From Spizellomyces sp. 'palustris' (Eukaryota > Chytridiomycota > Chytridiomycetes > Spizellomycetales > Spizellomycetaceae), in NCBI GenBank assembly GCA_006535965.1, contig QEAR01000004.1, positions 457,575 through 521,574 of the forward strand: a DNA stretch of 64,000 nt. Direction: 5' to 3'. Below are positions 35,801 through 48,700 of the stretch, piece by piece. Position 1 is the first letter of the stretch. Every line of letters starts with the position of its first letter. The notes beneath the pieces were generated by a model, which was given only the letters and a program-made list of their open reading frames with translations, was not told where the DNA came from and ran no database searches. The translations under genes and the position numbers were made by a program.

Positions 35801-36921
35801 AGGTATATATCCGCATGAGTGACTCCGTTTCCCGCTTTTCCTTGTTGAACGGGCGCTTCATCGACAGCCAGCTGTGTGTCCAAAACTTCTAATCCTGGTA
35901 TTTGCACCGAGAAAGTCTCCACCTGTCCACCCGATACCAGTTGAAAGACGTGTATCTGTGATATGATAGCCATCAGACGCTCTGACTACCTCGATAGGCG
36001 CATCATACGGCAAAATCTTCAGTTTACCTTCCCAGAGCGTGATAACACAATAAATCCCGGGCCGCTTACGGGAGCCTTCGGTCCCATAAACGGTATGCGA
36101 AAGTATGATGATTTGGCACCAGGTTGTGCATCTGATATCTGTGTCGATGCGAAATTTCCAGAACTCAAATCTACACCCCACTTTGTATATCTGCCATTAG
36201 CTAAACCTCTGCTACTCTTCTGCGCTCGATACCAAGCCGTACCATTCGATCCTCTTGTAGCCATTGAAATGCAACAACTGGCTCATTCAAATTGAGCGTA
36301 TGCACAGCGTCCCACTGATTAATACATCCCTGAAACAATTCAATAGATGATTCCAAGAACGTAAATTACATCATGTTCAAGTTGAAGGAATAGCTTACCT
36401 TCAGTCGCCATATAATTACGCGGCCAGTTCGATCCACCGAACCCAGATATCTTCCATGCTGGTCCCATTGTACACAGGTAATATCATTGCCTCCGTGGAG
36501 CTCCGGGGCTCGACGCAATTTGCAGATCTCCACCAATTGACTACCACCCTCAGTAGACTGGAATATAGAAATATGCGGGCGCATCAATAATTCTCTTGTG
36601 GGATACAGAGGAGCATTGTCATCTAGATGTGCCGCATTGATGATATATCAAGACTTATTCACCTGTTGCGATCTCGCTTCCGCTTTCCAGTTACCCGTCG
36701 CGGGGTCTGGGCCCAGTATGAGGAGGCCACAGCAATAAGATTTAGGGTTGACCAGGTCATATATCTGTTGGGAAACGGAAGCGGTTACTATAACAGACTA
36801 AATAGTTGGATATCCGGGGGAAACCCTCTACGGACAGAGCTCAGATCAGGCCTAGATATTGTTCAGTCACCAGCGGGACCTGCCACACTTCCCAATTGAT
36901 ACGGGAATGGAGGTCAACCAT
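32810..36921 (-). CDS. Mediator complex subunit 16 (Med16/Sin4)
   Basis: Fourteen exons (32810-33843, 33914-33991, 34059-34165, 34257-34404, 34476-34601, 34667-35237, 35313-35575, 35645-35734, 35793-35955, 36028-36138, 36216-36329, 36399-36594, 36663-36764, 36887-36921) sum in phase to 1045 aa. The N-terminal half is a WD-like propeller: WSTLNLIAVASS, NDITCVQWDQHGRYLGSVD, EPVVAFQWLQEDRM, GPGFIVLSRSGKIHVFQL, MDFAVSPNSVEILVAND. The C-terminus has the Med16 Cys signature (TVRQCIRCLQF, then W..FRNCCICGGSWRG), which is the main basis for the call. Med16 sits in the Mediator tail and relays activator signals to RNA polymerase II. The first exon is uncertain because its donor (GTGGCA) is weak and the intron is 122 bp. 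The 3' end faces the thioredoxin gene, 109 bp apart. Confidence 0.78.
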
Positions 36922-37262
36922 GTCAGAACTACTTTTAAATTCCTCGACTGACTTTCATCATCACTCCGACAACTCGCTACTGAGTTGAGTTTCGTAGGCT
37001 AGCGGTTTGGCCTACATGACAAGTACCTAAAGCTGCGTACCTTATTCTCCCTTGACGAGTGAGAGTCTCATCATAGCTTTCACACCAATTCCCGGTTGGG
37101 AGTCGCGGAGGTTCAGTTGAGTTCGCTACTTGCATTCTTATTGGCATCTACAAATGTGCGTACGCTCGTCTCTCCAGAGGGTTACGTATCCACACTCGAA
37201 CCACATTTAACGTGGCCTCCACTCTGCTGCGCAGAAAGGTTCTCATCGTCAGCACCTGAGGC
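36922..37262. promoter_or_regulatory. Divergent promoter region Med16 / GT17
   Basis: About 340 bp separate the two divergent start codons, so both core promoters must lie here. No specific element is claimed. Confidence 0.5.
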
Positions 37263-38442
37263 ATGTTGTTTTATCGTCGCATCCCTTTCAGACTTCGTTG
37301 CCTAGGAGTCATCTTGGTCGTCCTCGGACTCTTCGCCGTCTTATATGGGCGCACAACTCTCGAAACAAGTGCGTACTTGTTCAGACCTATATGGGACTCA
37401 CCAGGGACACCATGGACCATCATACCACAGTATTACGCGGAAGGGATATCGGGCGCTGATGTTTGTGTTGCCAACAGCTGGAGTTGGAGGAATGAGGGGG
37501 ACCGTGTGCCAAAAGTTTTCGACGCGATAATATTTAGCGTGGAGCTAGACCTGTTAGAAATCAGATTGCGAGAGCTTCTACCTGTTGTCGACAAATTTCT
37601 CATATTGGAAGCTGGTAATTGGGCTTTACTACCCGGCTTGAAGCAGTCGCCGGCAAATTAAGAAATCCTTCTTGCTAATCCTATTTGCTTTAGAATCCAC
37701 ATTCACGGGTCTTCCCAAACCCCTAGTCTTCCAGCAGAACCAAGAGCGTTTTTCCTTCGCAGCGAATAAGATAGTGCACCGTGTTACTACTCTACCTCAT
37801 CTGGAGAAGGGAGAGGATCCATTTAAAGTAGAAGCTGCCATGAGAGTGGCGATGAACGACTTGTTGCGGGAAGTCAATGTCGAAGAGGGTGATTGGGTTA
37901 TTATGTCGGACGTGGACGAGATTCCTGCCCGGCACACCATCGGTCTACTTGCGAACTGCACGGGCATCCCATCTCCGCTACATCTTCAACTGCGATCATA
38001 CATCTATTCATTCGAGTTTCCTTACGGAAATGGCATGGATAGTTGGCGAGCTCAGTTGCACCGTTACGAGCCCTCCTCCACCTATTATCGGCATTCTCGG
38101 GCTAGCGACTTCCTGCTAATTGATGCAGGATGGCATTGCTCGTTCTGCTTTCGGACAATAAATGACTTTGTCTTCAAGATGACAGCCTACTCACACTCTG
38201 ATCGAGTCAAGCATGAAGGCTTACTTGATGAAACAAGAATTCAAAATGTCATCTGCGAAGGATCTGATATCTTTGGTATGCTGCCAGAGGCTTACAGCTA
38301 CAGGGAATTCTGGAGCAAATGGGGCAAGCTAGATAAATCAGCATCTGCAGTCCACCTACCACAGCATTTAATTGCCAAGAAGGACCGATTTCGATTTTTG
38401 CTCCCAGGTGGATGCATGAGGAACGATTCGACAGATCTCTAG
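37263..38442 (+). CDS. Glycosyltransferase family 17 (beta-1,4-mannosyl-glycoprotein GlcNAc-transferase-like)
   Basis: Two exons (37263-37614, 37694-38442) give 366 aa. Topology is type II: short basic cytosolic tail, one transmembrane helix (CLGVILVVLGLFAVLYG, about residues 13-29), then a lumenal domain. GT17 landmarks are KVFDAIIFSVELDLLEIRLR, LLPVVDKFLILE, STFTGLPKPLVF, the acidic motif IMSDVDEIP, and HCSFCFRTINDFVFKM. Animal GnT-III adds the bisecting GlcNAc to N-glycans; the fungal and protist relatives' acceptors are mostly untested, so only transferase activity in the Golgi is inferred. DVDEIP is the likely metal/nucleotide-sugar site. Confidence 0.9.
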
Positions 38443-38566
38443 TGAAAGAGTGCATTTTCGAATGTAATAATAAGTGTGAATTGATGATAGAAACAATTTT
38501 AATGGAATCACGACAATGTAAAATCACCCGTATGTAGAGACACAGTTCAGCTCTTCAAGCATGGTA

Positions 38567-38973
38567 CTAATATGCCCATGGTCGTAGTCCGAATCCGACG
38601 ACGAAATCATAATCATGCGTCTCTTCCCTCTTCTCCTTCTTGTCGTTGTGTTTCTTGTCCTTCTTGTCCTTTTTTTTGCTGTCTTTATGCTACTTATCTT
38701 ACTTTTCGTGATCCTTATGCTCGTTGATCGCCCAACCCAACGTCTTGTTTCATATCTCCTATCACAGTTTTCTCCACTTTTGGTCTTCTTGCGACTTCTT
38801 GGACTCTGCTCTGGCATGCCCGAGTCGGTGTCAATATGGAGGCTGAGCCATTGACCATAAGCAAGGCCAACTCCGGCAACTGCGAGAGCACGAAGGACTC
38901 CTGCGGCGACTTTTGTGCCGTTATGGTCTCCCCGTGAAGTGAAAGATTTCTGATTGTCTCTGAAGAATGCCAC
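38567..38973 (-). CDS. Small Gly/Ala-helix plus Lys/Asp-rich protein, unassigned
   Basis: Exons 38766-38973 and 38567-38682 join in phase to 107 aa. A short hydrophobic, Gly/Ala-rich segment (VAAGVLRALAVAGVGLAYG) precedes a Ser/Lys linker, a dense Lys/Asp tract (KKKDKKDKKHNDKKEKREE), and a closing aromatic stretch (YDFVVGFGLRPWAY). If the intron is not removed, the frame continues as an Arg-rich 149-aa product to 38524. The two-exon model gives the more protein-like end. Function unknown; it faces the GT17 gene tail to tail. Confidence 0.42.
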
Positions 38974-39751
38974 GATCAGTGATTCGCCTCGAATGTCGCG
39001 TTATTGGGCAATTTCTTAGAGTCTAGCAAAGGAACCTGGCCAGACATCGCCGTTGAGTTGTGGAGAACGCCTGTAGGAGGAGTTGGGAAGGATAATGATG
39101 TAAATTTGGTTGAAGGCACGATAGAAAACGCTGTTGATGTCGGAGCCTAAGGCGTCTAAGCCACTGCTTGGACAGTCTTTACCATCGCCCAGTGCGCAGC
39201 GGTGATCCCTATTCCATTACAAGCAGCGAAATGCATCTCGACGCTAACACAGACACCTAGAGTGTGGTTTGTCTTCACAACCGCGCTAGCGCGTCCTGCC
39301 ATGTGTACCCTAACGGATCTGAAGTTTGTAGGGATTGATCAACAGCTGAGGGCCTCGTCCCCAAAACGACGTTTCCCAAACCATCGGTCAAAACTACACA
39401 ACTACACCCACCCGAACCATGGTCCCTTCCGGGTCGGACTTCCATAGTCTATTTATTTTCTGTTGGGTTTATCAACTTAACTGAAAAATCTTCTGTTCGT
39501 ACAGGATCATGTTGCTTCCAAGTTGTCCCAGTGTAGAGATTTCCATGTTGATGCTGCTAGAGCAACAGCCGGACTTTGCCCAGGTGGCCTACATGGCTCG
39601 CCTTCCTCCGGAGATGCAAGTTTCGGGTATGGGACGCAAGTCAGACAGTTGGGCGGTGCGTCGCCGAGTGCTAACCGAGCCCGTTATTCCTTATTATTGA
39701 CAAGTCTTCATAAGTTCCCCCAATCAGTGGCTTTCCCTGAGGAATCAGCTT
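38974..39751. other. Upstream region of ZFC3H1-like gene
   Basis: A frame open at about 39511-39804 (LSQCRDFHVDAARA and onward) might be a 5' exon of the downstream gene, but I found no convincing donor joining it to the frame starting at 39752. Otherwise nothing recognised. Confidence 0.35.
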
Positions 39752-42700
39752 ATGATGCTTCTGCAAAACGGATTTACAACTGCGCAGATATTGCAGTTGG
39801 GGATTGAGCGATCCGTACTGATGGCGTGCGTCGGTGACCTAGCTTTTCAAGACACGTCCTCACCGGCGGCGGAAGAGGGACCCCTGCCTGGCAGCTTGGA
39901 CGGATATCAGCACGCTGTTCCTACCAAACTTCCTCAGAGTGAGCCTCTCAATTCAGAGGTGAAGAATGAAAGCGATGGACCAGGGTCGCCCCCCAATACG
40001 AGCGGCGATGTATGCACGAAGGAGATCACCAGAGCAGCTGATGTAGCGCCAAATGATGATCTATGGATACCTCTTTTCGAGTCTGCCCCCCAGCTTCCTG
40101 TTGCTGATACCACGAGCGACTCGATCTGTACGCCTTCCCTGCCTTGCGGAGAAATCACCAACGGTCACCATAGGGAGAGTGACACTGAAGAAGGAGAAAT
40201 ATGTGAAGACATGGATTTAGAGGAAAATGAATTGATGCGAATTGTCGATCGTGTTTGGGAAACTGTGAAAGGTACGCGTCAGTATCTCTCCTTTCGCACT
40301 GTTTTGGTGCTGATGTTACTGTTTAGTTGGGGGTTCCTTTAGGGAAGGGAAGCACACTAGACCTACAGCAACTGAGTTGAACAACGTGTCTCCCTATACC
40401 GCCGGATATGCACAGCCGCGGCCGTTCATTCGTGAGCGATTCACCAACTACATCATCGACCTTAGTGAATCGGAGGAAGAGGACGTCAATGAAGCTGCGA
40501 GCGAACTTAACCACAGAGCTGTAAAATTGAAAACTGGGACTGAGATGGAAGCGGTACGAAAGAGGATGGAAGAGTTAGAACAGCAAAAGAAGGCTCTTCA
40601 AAAAAAAATGCGTCTGATCGCGGCAAGAAAGCGGAAGGCCGAGGCGAAAGGACCACTACATGCACCTGTCACAGAAATTACATCCAGCGCCGGAAATATC
40701 TCTGAGGCTAAGCTCCCAGTTCGAAATCAAGCATCCAAGGTACTGGCACCTGCGACCGCGGCAGTGCAACCCTCCTCGGGAAGCAAATCAGTAGTTTCAA
40801 GCAGCTCGATATCCGCAGCTCCTGTTGTGGCGGCAGAAACCGCTACCAGCGAAGAGCTCAGCAAGTTGGTTTCTGCCACCCGTCATTTGCGCCAGCAACA
40901 ACTAGAGGCGGCCGTACTGTATGACGAAACCTCCTTTGCCGCTGCACAGGCTGAAGTCGTTGAGAAGGAGCGTGATCGGACTAGATTACAGACTCAAATG
41001 CAGGAAGTGCATGAAAAGAGAAACAAGGCTCAAGGTGCGATAACACAGCGACGTGCACTGCTAGAAGAATTACAAAGGCAGATCGAGGAGGACGAGGTTA
41101 CCGTTGCTTCATGTTTGAAGGTCGAGGAAGAGCTAGCCAGTCAACTCTCCCTGCTCGATAGAGGCATATCAGCACACGGAAGCAAAATGTCTCATCTTCA
41201 CGAAACTATCAATGCAAAACGAAGAGAGATTTCCGATTTAACTAAGGAATCTCAGCGAGAAGACCCGCAGCCTGAACGCATTGGCGCAAAACGTAGCAAT
41301 CCAAGCCCTGCGGGAATGCTATCAAAGCGCCTCAAATTGTCCAATCCCGAAACACAGCATGGTGACGTACAGCGTGCCGACTCACACTTCATAGAGTTCC
41401 TGAAAAAAACGGTATCAGCCATTGATATTTTCAAACCCTCTGAGTCGCAGCTTGGTGCGAATCGAGAGCAGCTCTCGTGTTTCCCAAACTTGGAACTGGA
41501 GAAGCTACAGGGTGACTTGCCATGGCAGGAGAACGTGACGATCGAGCCTTTGATGGCAGTGTGCGGTTATCTGCGAAGAGAGAGTGATTTGGGTCGAATC
41601 TTGGATGTGTACAGGTCACCATTTCCAGCCAACGGACGGTGGAATTGTGAGCATGAAGAGGTTCACAGTATTAATGTCACGGTACGCCCTGCGCGTCAGA
41701 TTGTCATTCTACGCCGTTTGTTTTTAAGAACGATTATCGCCGATCGGCATAGCATGACACGGCCGGGGATGGAATCTGTAAGAAGAAACTTTCTCCGTAT
41801 AATAGCACGCTGTCGAGGTTCAGATCGTTCCGGTTCAGCAAAGACTATGACAAAGATATCAAATCTTTAACATGGAGCAATAAAGTCGACCCTTTCCAGA
41901 ATCTCTGCCGCTTTGAGTTGGAAGGCGGAAAGTGTTTTGATGAAAAGTGCAAGGGGCAGCATTTTCGCGATATCACTATGTCAGGTATTTAGATTTTACT
42001 TACTCCTTGCCCTCGCATGAAAATTGATCTCCGTTTTCCGATTGTTGTTCGAAAAAGAGGAAGAAATGATACTGGACTTGATTTCCTACAACACCTTTGA
42101 TCATTTGCCTCTCGAGAAGATAAGGGAGTTGAAGGAGGGATCACAGGCTGCAGGTGCCAAAGTCTCTGCGATAGGGGACCTTACACGGGCTATTCAGCAA
42201 CAAAAACCGCGAGAAGACAGCATCATATCAATATCTCTTGGGCGCCGGCATGACCTAAAGGGATTGCTAAAAGGTAACAACAGTACCAATTGCCCAGCCC
42301 AGCCATATCGCGAAGATGTGGAGAGAGAGACGCAATCAACCGGTAAACATAGCCACACAAGCGAAATCGCTAGCCTCGCTCCACCCGTCCTGTATCTTCC
42401 CCCGCGCGTACCCGTCCTGATATCAGGAATCCAAAAGAATGCAAATGGAGAAAATTTGAAGAGCGGGCGATACTTCCAAGCGTCAATTTCCGAAGAAGAC
42501 TCTGAAATGCTAGTCGCCAGATCCCCACGTACAGTTGAAAACTGGGTGAACTATGCCATCGAAGCACTGCCTGATCTGACAAATAACGAGCTGGAAAAAT
42601 CTTCTGGGAATCTAAATAAAGTCTTGAATATTCTATCACGGGCTTTGCAAGCGAACCGCAGCTCAGAGGTTCTGTGGGAATTCTACTTGGAACTATTTTG

Positions 42701-44889
42701 TCGCCGAGGAAAAGAGGAGGACGTACGAGAGAGCTTTGAGCAGGCACTTCAATTTTTACCGAAGTCTTTGCAGCTCGGCTGGCGCTGGTTTCTGTGGGAA
42801 ACCGCGAGTGCTCGAAAAGAGGCAGTTTTAAAGAGGATGATAAATGCCCTAATATCGGGGTCGGAATACCAAGGTTATCTTGTCTAGGACATGGCTGCAA
42901 AGTTCAATTCACTTAAATTTCTTGATGTGTTAACTCTACAGGTGCTCTTATTGATCTTGTGTTACAAGTCACACGGATATGTTTGGATGACGGCAGAGTG
43001 AAAAGCGCCAAAGCCTGGCTATGGACCTTTTTAACAGCGACTTCACCCACTACAATACCGATCGACACCACCAGCGATGGTATCTCGACTGGGGCGGCGC
43101 AAAAGACTCTCCCCGATCTATGTAAAACCGTGGCATTCGAAATCCTATCAAAGGCTGATTTAGCATTGGCATGGTTAACGTATCTTCACCTATTGTACTT
43201 CGAAGATTTGCCGTGTGACCTGTTCCACGATTATCCTTATCACTATTTGGTTAAGCGACGTTTTTGGGAGGTTGTGTGGCTTAAAAGACGAAACCGCCCG
43301 GAAGACACAGACAATTCAGTAGAACACATACACAACATATTCGATCACATAATAACATCGTGGAAGATGTTTACCCAAGAGGGGGAGAGGATGCCTTACG
43401 TCGCGTTGCTTCGAAACTATTGCAACTTCCTGCGGCAAGTGGCGAGGCAGGAACCTGATGAGATACGAACGTATTTGATGAAAACAATTCAAGCGCATGC
43501 AAACATCCCTGATCTGTGGGACTTGCACGGCTTGCTTGAGGAGGTAAGTCTAAACTGATTCATATGTTTATCCTCCGTCTTATATTCTGTTCAGTCATTT
43601 GGCGAGGTGCCCAAGGCAATGAATGCGATGAAGATGTATTTGCAAAGAGTACCAGAAGAATTTGCCTTGTGGAATCGATATGCGAAGCTCACGCTGGTCA
43701 GCGGAAATTGGGACGACCTGATTCGCATCCTGGTTAATTGTGTGCGAGCCATTTTTGTTGGTTTAGACGACGTACGTGAATGACGAACTCTTGAACCACC
43801 TCTATTTTTCAACTGATCCGGATCATTGAAGATCCATACCTTACCGTCACAGAATATATGCGGCATTGTGGATGAGGCGTTGTTGTTGTATCGGAAAGCC
43901 CTTGCTCTTAGCGTTCCTACCCACAGAGCGCCTGAGGTTCACCCACACCTTGCTAGGACTCAGCTGAAATCCAATGTATATTTGTGGCTGAATTATCTGA
44001 TGCTGCAATCTCTTCATATATCTGATGGGGAGGCACCGCGAGAGATACGTCAATCGTTTGATCATGCTGTTGAGGCAGTGAAGGAAGCCGATAGTCGACA
44101 TATTTTGTGGATGGAGTGCGTGAACGGGATTCTCTAATTGAAATGTACCTGTCAATGATTTACTGACTTTGCTGACTGCTAGATATCTCCGGTTTGAGCT
44201 GGCCGCGGGACCAGAAGACAGTATCCCCAAAGATGCGATGAAAAGGACGATGTCTGTTCTTGGCAGAGCGTTACGGGATATCAAGGTTGAAATACCTCAT
44301 CCTGGACGGCCTCAGAGCTCATCTATGGAGTTTATGAAGATGGTTCCCCTAAGGGTCTGGATGTCTTGCACGCTCCGTCCATTTACGTCCTTTAGTGTCC
44401 GGAAGGAGCGCTTAATGTTCTTTCTGCCGGTTTACAGGACCTCGCCCTCCCATGCCGTTTATGGGAGGTGTGTTTTACGGCATACCCTGCTGATAAGCAA
44501 GCTGAACTCATTGACTTAGTTGTGCATGGCCAACTACCGTTGGGTGCTTCTCCGCTGTAAGTCTCCCAGGTTCGCGCCAAAGTGCTCTCAAGTGATAATC
44601 TAACCACTCTTTGCAGCACGGCGAAAGCTGCTTTGCGACTAGGAAATGTTGTTGGGTGTCAGCATATTTTGTATGCCTCCCTCAAGTTGAATCCAAAGCG
44701 AGGGCTCGTATGGACAATGTAAGACCGTTCGTAAGGTGTCGTGGGAGCGTCTTCACACTCAATTTTGTATCGATTTGAAACTCTTCTTGAAGGGCGATCC
44801 TTCTCGATTATCGTACCGGGAACTTACAGCAAGCAGAGCTGCTATTTAAGCACGCCAAACAGTACGTTGCTCATTTACCGCAGGTTTGA
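39752..44889 (+). CDS. ZFC3H1/Red1-like zinc-finger exosome adaptor
   Basis: Eleven exons (39752-40271, 40327-41681, 41783-41984, 42058-42873, 42942-43543, 43595-43771, 43853-44115, 44183-44354, 44396-44556, 44617-44718, 44793-44889) close in phase to 1488 aa. The N-terminus is acidic (SDTEEGEICEDMDLEENEL) and a long Lys/Glu coiled coil follows. A C3H1-type finger lies near residues 660-690: DPFQNLCRFELEGGKCFDEK, then CKGQH (C-x8-C-x4-C-x3-H). The C-terminal third has HAT/TPR-like helices (LARTQLKSNVYLWLNYL, HILWMEYLRFEL, LPCRLWEVCF). This architecture is that of ZFC3H1 in animals and Red1 in fission yeast, which tie poly(A) RNA turnover to the nuclear exosome through Mtr4. The first exon and the 44354/44396 junction are less certain (an alternative donor lies at 44343). 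Confidence 0.8.
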
Positions 44890-45782
44890 TATGGCATGGG
44901 ATGTCTGCAATGGCATAGTTTGATTTCTGCAATATTGCAATAAGCAAAATAATACCATAAACGGTACATATCTTGCTGCACTTTCCGTCATATATCGCTT
45001 TAATACTGAGTGCAGTGTAACTTGCTCCACGTATTTGATTATTATGTTGAATTTCCCGCACACGGTGCATAATTTAACCCTAATGCTAGATCTGATATAT
45101 NNNNNNNNNNNNNNNNNNNNNNNNNNNNNNNNTGTTCCTCTTATTTCTCTTTCTGCTAAATCTTGTGATTTGGTGATTTGCCAGACCAGCAGTGACAATG
45201 GCGCGCACATCTGTCCAGCCACCGTTAGACAACATATATCCTCTAGATCATGTACGTACTCTGTCGGATGCATGCGTTCAATCTATGCAGACAATATTCA
45301 CAAAAGTAAAATAATTACAAAAACACGACCACGAACAACTCGTGCTGTGGTTGCTGAACATGGCACAGAACATGGCACGACCCTGAAGACTTGATCATGT
45401 GACCTTGTGCGGCACTATTCAAGGAAAAGCGACTTGGCTGGTTGAAATTCATTTCGGGGACCTCCGTTCTTCTCATTTTCACTACAGACTTGCCAAGGCA
45501 GCGACGTCGGGTGACCGCTGGACTGGAGGAACTCACAAGGTAGGTCGTTTGTTAAAGAGTGCCCCCTTGCCTTACGGAAGTCGCCGCCAGAAGTGCTGTA
45601 ACTGTCAAACCCTTCATGGAGTGAAAGGGCTAAATTTCCACCATTTTGTCAACTCCCCTCCCACCGAGCAGCGAACTTGTGCGTGGACAACCCCCGAGCT
45701 CGGCAAGCGCCTCGTTCACGAAAAAGATTGTGCGAGGATCTATACATTTTAAGGGTGGGCACCTGGGTTTACCTAGACGGCC
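44890..45782. other. Intergenic region containing an assembly gap
   Basis: Holds the ZFC3H1 3' end, a run of N, and the RhoGEF promoter/5' UTR. No additional gene is supported. Confidence 0.5.
45101..45132. other. Assembly gap (32 N)
   Basis: Thirty-two consecutive N. The window is therefore a scaffold join here, and the true spacing between ZFC3H1 and RhoGEF is unknown. Confidence 1.
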
Positions 45783-48700
45783 ATGCAACCACCTCCTGCT
45801 GGCCGACCAATGTTGGGGCAGCCTGGGGGGAACGGGCACTTCTACTTGCCGCCGGGCTCACAGGGTCCGGTTCCCCAGTATGGAGGTCCTGGTAGAAGTC
45901 CTCTGATAACCGGGCCTCCACCAGACGGTCTTCCTCCGGGATCTCTGCCGAACGGCCCACTCCCCATGCGTCCCTTTTTCCCTCCGGCAGGGTACCCGCA
46001 GAACGGAGGCTTCCAGCGACCGTATCTTGTACCGTACATGTCACCTGCAATGAATCCTTATGCGGAGAGGCCTTACGATGTTCCCATGCCGCACTACAAC
46101 CGTCCATTACCTGCAGCTCCCGTCCCAGTTGCTCCGCCCCTTGTGCGCCCTGATTACCCTCCGCAGCAACAGCAACCACCCCATCACAGCAATCAAAATC
46201 ACTATTATCAACAGCATCAGCATCAACAGCAGCATTCATTTCCACCTCATCCTCATCAACGGCCGACTGCCAATGAATATATTGTCCCGCCACAGCAGCT
46301 ACAGGGAGGCGTGCGCCCTCAGCCAGTGTCGGTATTACCACCACCAGAACCTCGATATCCTCAACAGCGACGTAGTGCTTCGTCAATTCCTCCATCATCT
46401 CCACCCTCCATCCCAGGTGAGTCGTACACACCGCTGGAGATTTGTATGTGGTTTATATATATATGGAGATGGGCGGATTTGTAAGAAACACGGAGTTACA
46501 TGCTTCGGGAGACTTTCTGCATTGGTGGCTAGAGATTTTCCCCCTCAGCGCGTACTAGAATGTGACTTCTGAAGCGTTTTTCGGTATGGGTTCTAGGCAG
46601 CCGTCGAAGCTCGGTAGGACCACAGCCACCTCCTAGATTCGACAGCGAGCGCAGCAGCCTGAGTAAACGTGACTCGGAAGATGTTAGAATACCAATGGTC
46701 TATCCTGCACTTCTGTCCAAGGTGGCGGATGCATTTCGAGTTAAAGTACCGCTATCCACACACACCAAAGATTCTCTAGAGTACACGGATTGCTTTGTTG
46801 GACGCGATGCTGTGGTGAGTTAGTCCCTCGGGTCTGCAGCAGCTCTGAAACGTCGTTGATCAATGTCTACGCTACTGGCAGGATACAATCGCTTTTATTA
46901 TCAAGACCACGGATAGGAATTTAGCGCTGCTACTTGGTCGAGCATTGGATGCTCAAAAGTTCTTTCATGATGTTACCTATAATCACCGCCTACGGGACAG
47001 TTCAAATGAACTGTACAAGTTCCAAGCCCGCACTGTCACTCCCCTTGTTGCGGAAATTCCCGACGCTACAGCGGATCCTGAAGAAGGGGGCCTGCCAAAT
47101 GGAGTTTTTACCTTGCTGACGGACTGCTACTCTCCAACCTGCACACGTGACCGACTTTGCTACAGCATTGCCTGTCCGAGACGCTTGGAACAGGTATAGG
47201 TCTGTTTGTTTGCTGTCATCTTTCATTCAACTCATTGCTTTTGTATTTGCAGCAAACTCGTTTGCTTAGTCAAACAAGCTCGCAGTTACAACGTAGTCCT
47301 AGCCGGACTTCTTTAGCGGATAAGGACAAAAAGGTAAAACTCTTCTGACATAGAGATGGTCTAAGGTACAGTTTCTCACATGCCATGTAGGGACACCTGT
47401 GGTCGACATCGGTTCCGAAAGAAATCGTAGAATCTGTGTCTGCAACGGAAAGAAAGCGACAAGAGATTATATTTGAAACTATCCAAACGGAACGGGAATT
47501 TGTTAACGATTTGGAATTAATACAATCGGTATGCTTTCCCTGCCTGCCTCCCACCAAGTTAATGATTCATAATATGGTTGTTGCACCGCATCCAGGTATT
47601 CGTGGAACCATTGCGAAAGAGCGATATTTTAGACCCCAGTCGACGGGATGGCTTCATTCAAGACGTCTTCTTGAACCTTAGGCAGTTGCACACTATCAAC
47701 GCGAAGCTGTTGAGGAAGCTCATTGCTCGACAGCAAGAGAACAAAATTGTTGATAAGATCGGAGATATATTCATGAGCGTGGTTGACACGTTCGAGGCTT
47801 ATGTCGACTACGGGGCACGCCAGGTGTATGCTAAGAGCGCGTTGGATCATGAACGGGCAATGAACCCAGAATTTGCAAAATTCCTGCAGGTATGTCATGG
47901 TAGAACGCGGGAAATTAAGCCATACCTGCTTAGGATACTCACTGGTGTTTTTTATCAGGATTGTGAGCGGAAACCAGAATGTCGAAAACTTCCTATACAA
48001 AGTTTCTTAGCTCGACCGACCACACGCATGGGGCGATATCCGCTACTTCTGAGATCTGCTCTGGATAAGTCGGCGGAGAATCATCCCGATAGAGCTTTAT
48101 TGCCGCAAGCGATCAGCGTCATTAAAGAAGTTTTGAGCAAAATCAACAAAGAAGCGGGACGAGCCGAGAATTTATTAAAGTTGCATCAATTGCAGAACCA
48201 ATTGATCTTCAATCCCGGGGAACCACTGGTGAGATACCCATCGATGACTAGATGTTGCAGAAGTCCTTCTTACAATCCTGGGACTCTATAGGACCTCGGC
48301 CTTGCAAATGTAGGCCGAACCATAGTCCGGGAAGGAGCCCTCGTCCTCCGAAGAAATGGAAACGAGATTGATGTCCAAGTGTTCTTGTTTGATCATGTTT
48401 TACTGCTCACCAAGAAGAAAAAGAATGGCTTCTATAAAGTGTACAAGCGGGTGAGTCGTGACCAGAATCTATTTGTTGTGGAAACAACGCTGATTCTCTC
48501 AGCGTAGCCGATACCACTTGAAATGCTTCACATTTTGGAAGGCGGTACAGCACAACGTCGGGGATCTGGCCTATTCTCTTCCGGTCACAAAAGCAGCCCA
48601 AGCACGTCGTTGTCGCATAGCTCGACAGTATCAAAGCAAATGAATATGGTTAGCGCGCGACCAAACGTGGTAACCCCGCCAGGCGAGACCGCGACAAAAG

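Noticed and set aside
39202-39447. 81-codon + strand ORF upstream of the ZFC3H1-like gene
   Set aside because: No similarity and no splice connection.
46201-46280. Gln/His-rich tract as a possible CRISPR or tandem array
   Set aside because: It is codon-level low complexity (CAG/CAT/CAA) inside the RhoGEF N-terminus, without spacers.
45769-46431. 220-codon minus-strand ORF opposite RhoGEF exon 1
   Set aside because: Antisense shadow of the Pro-rich coding region.
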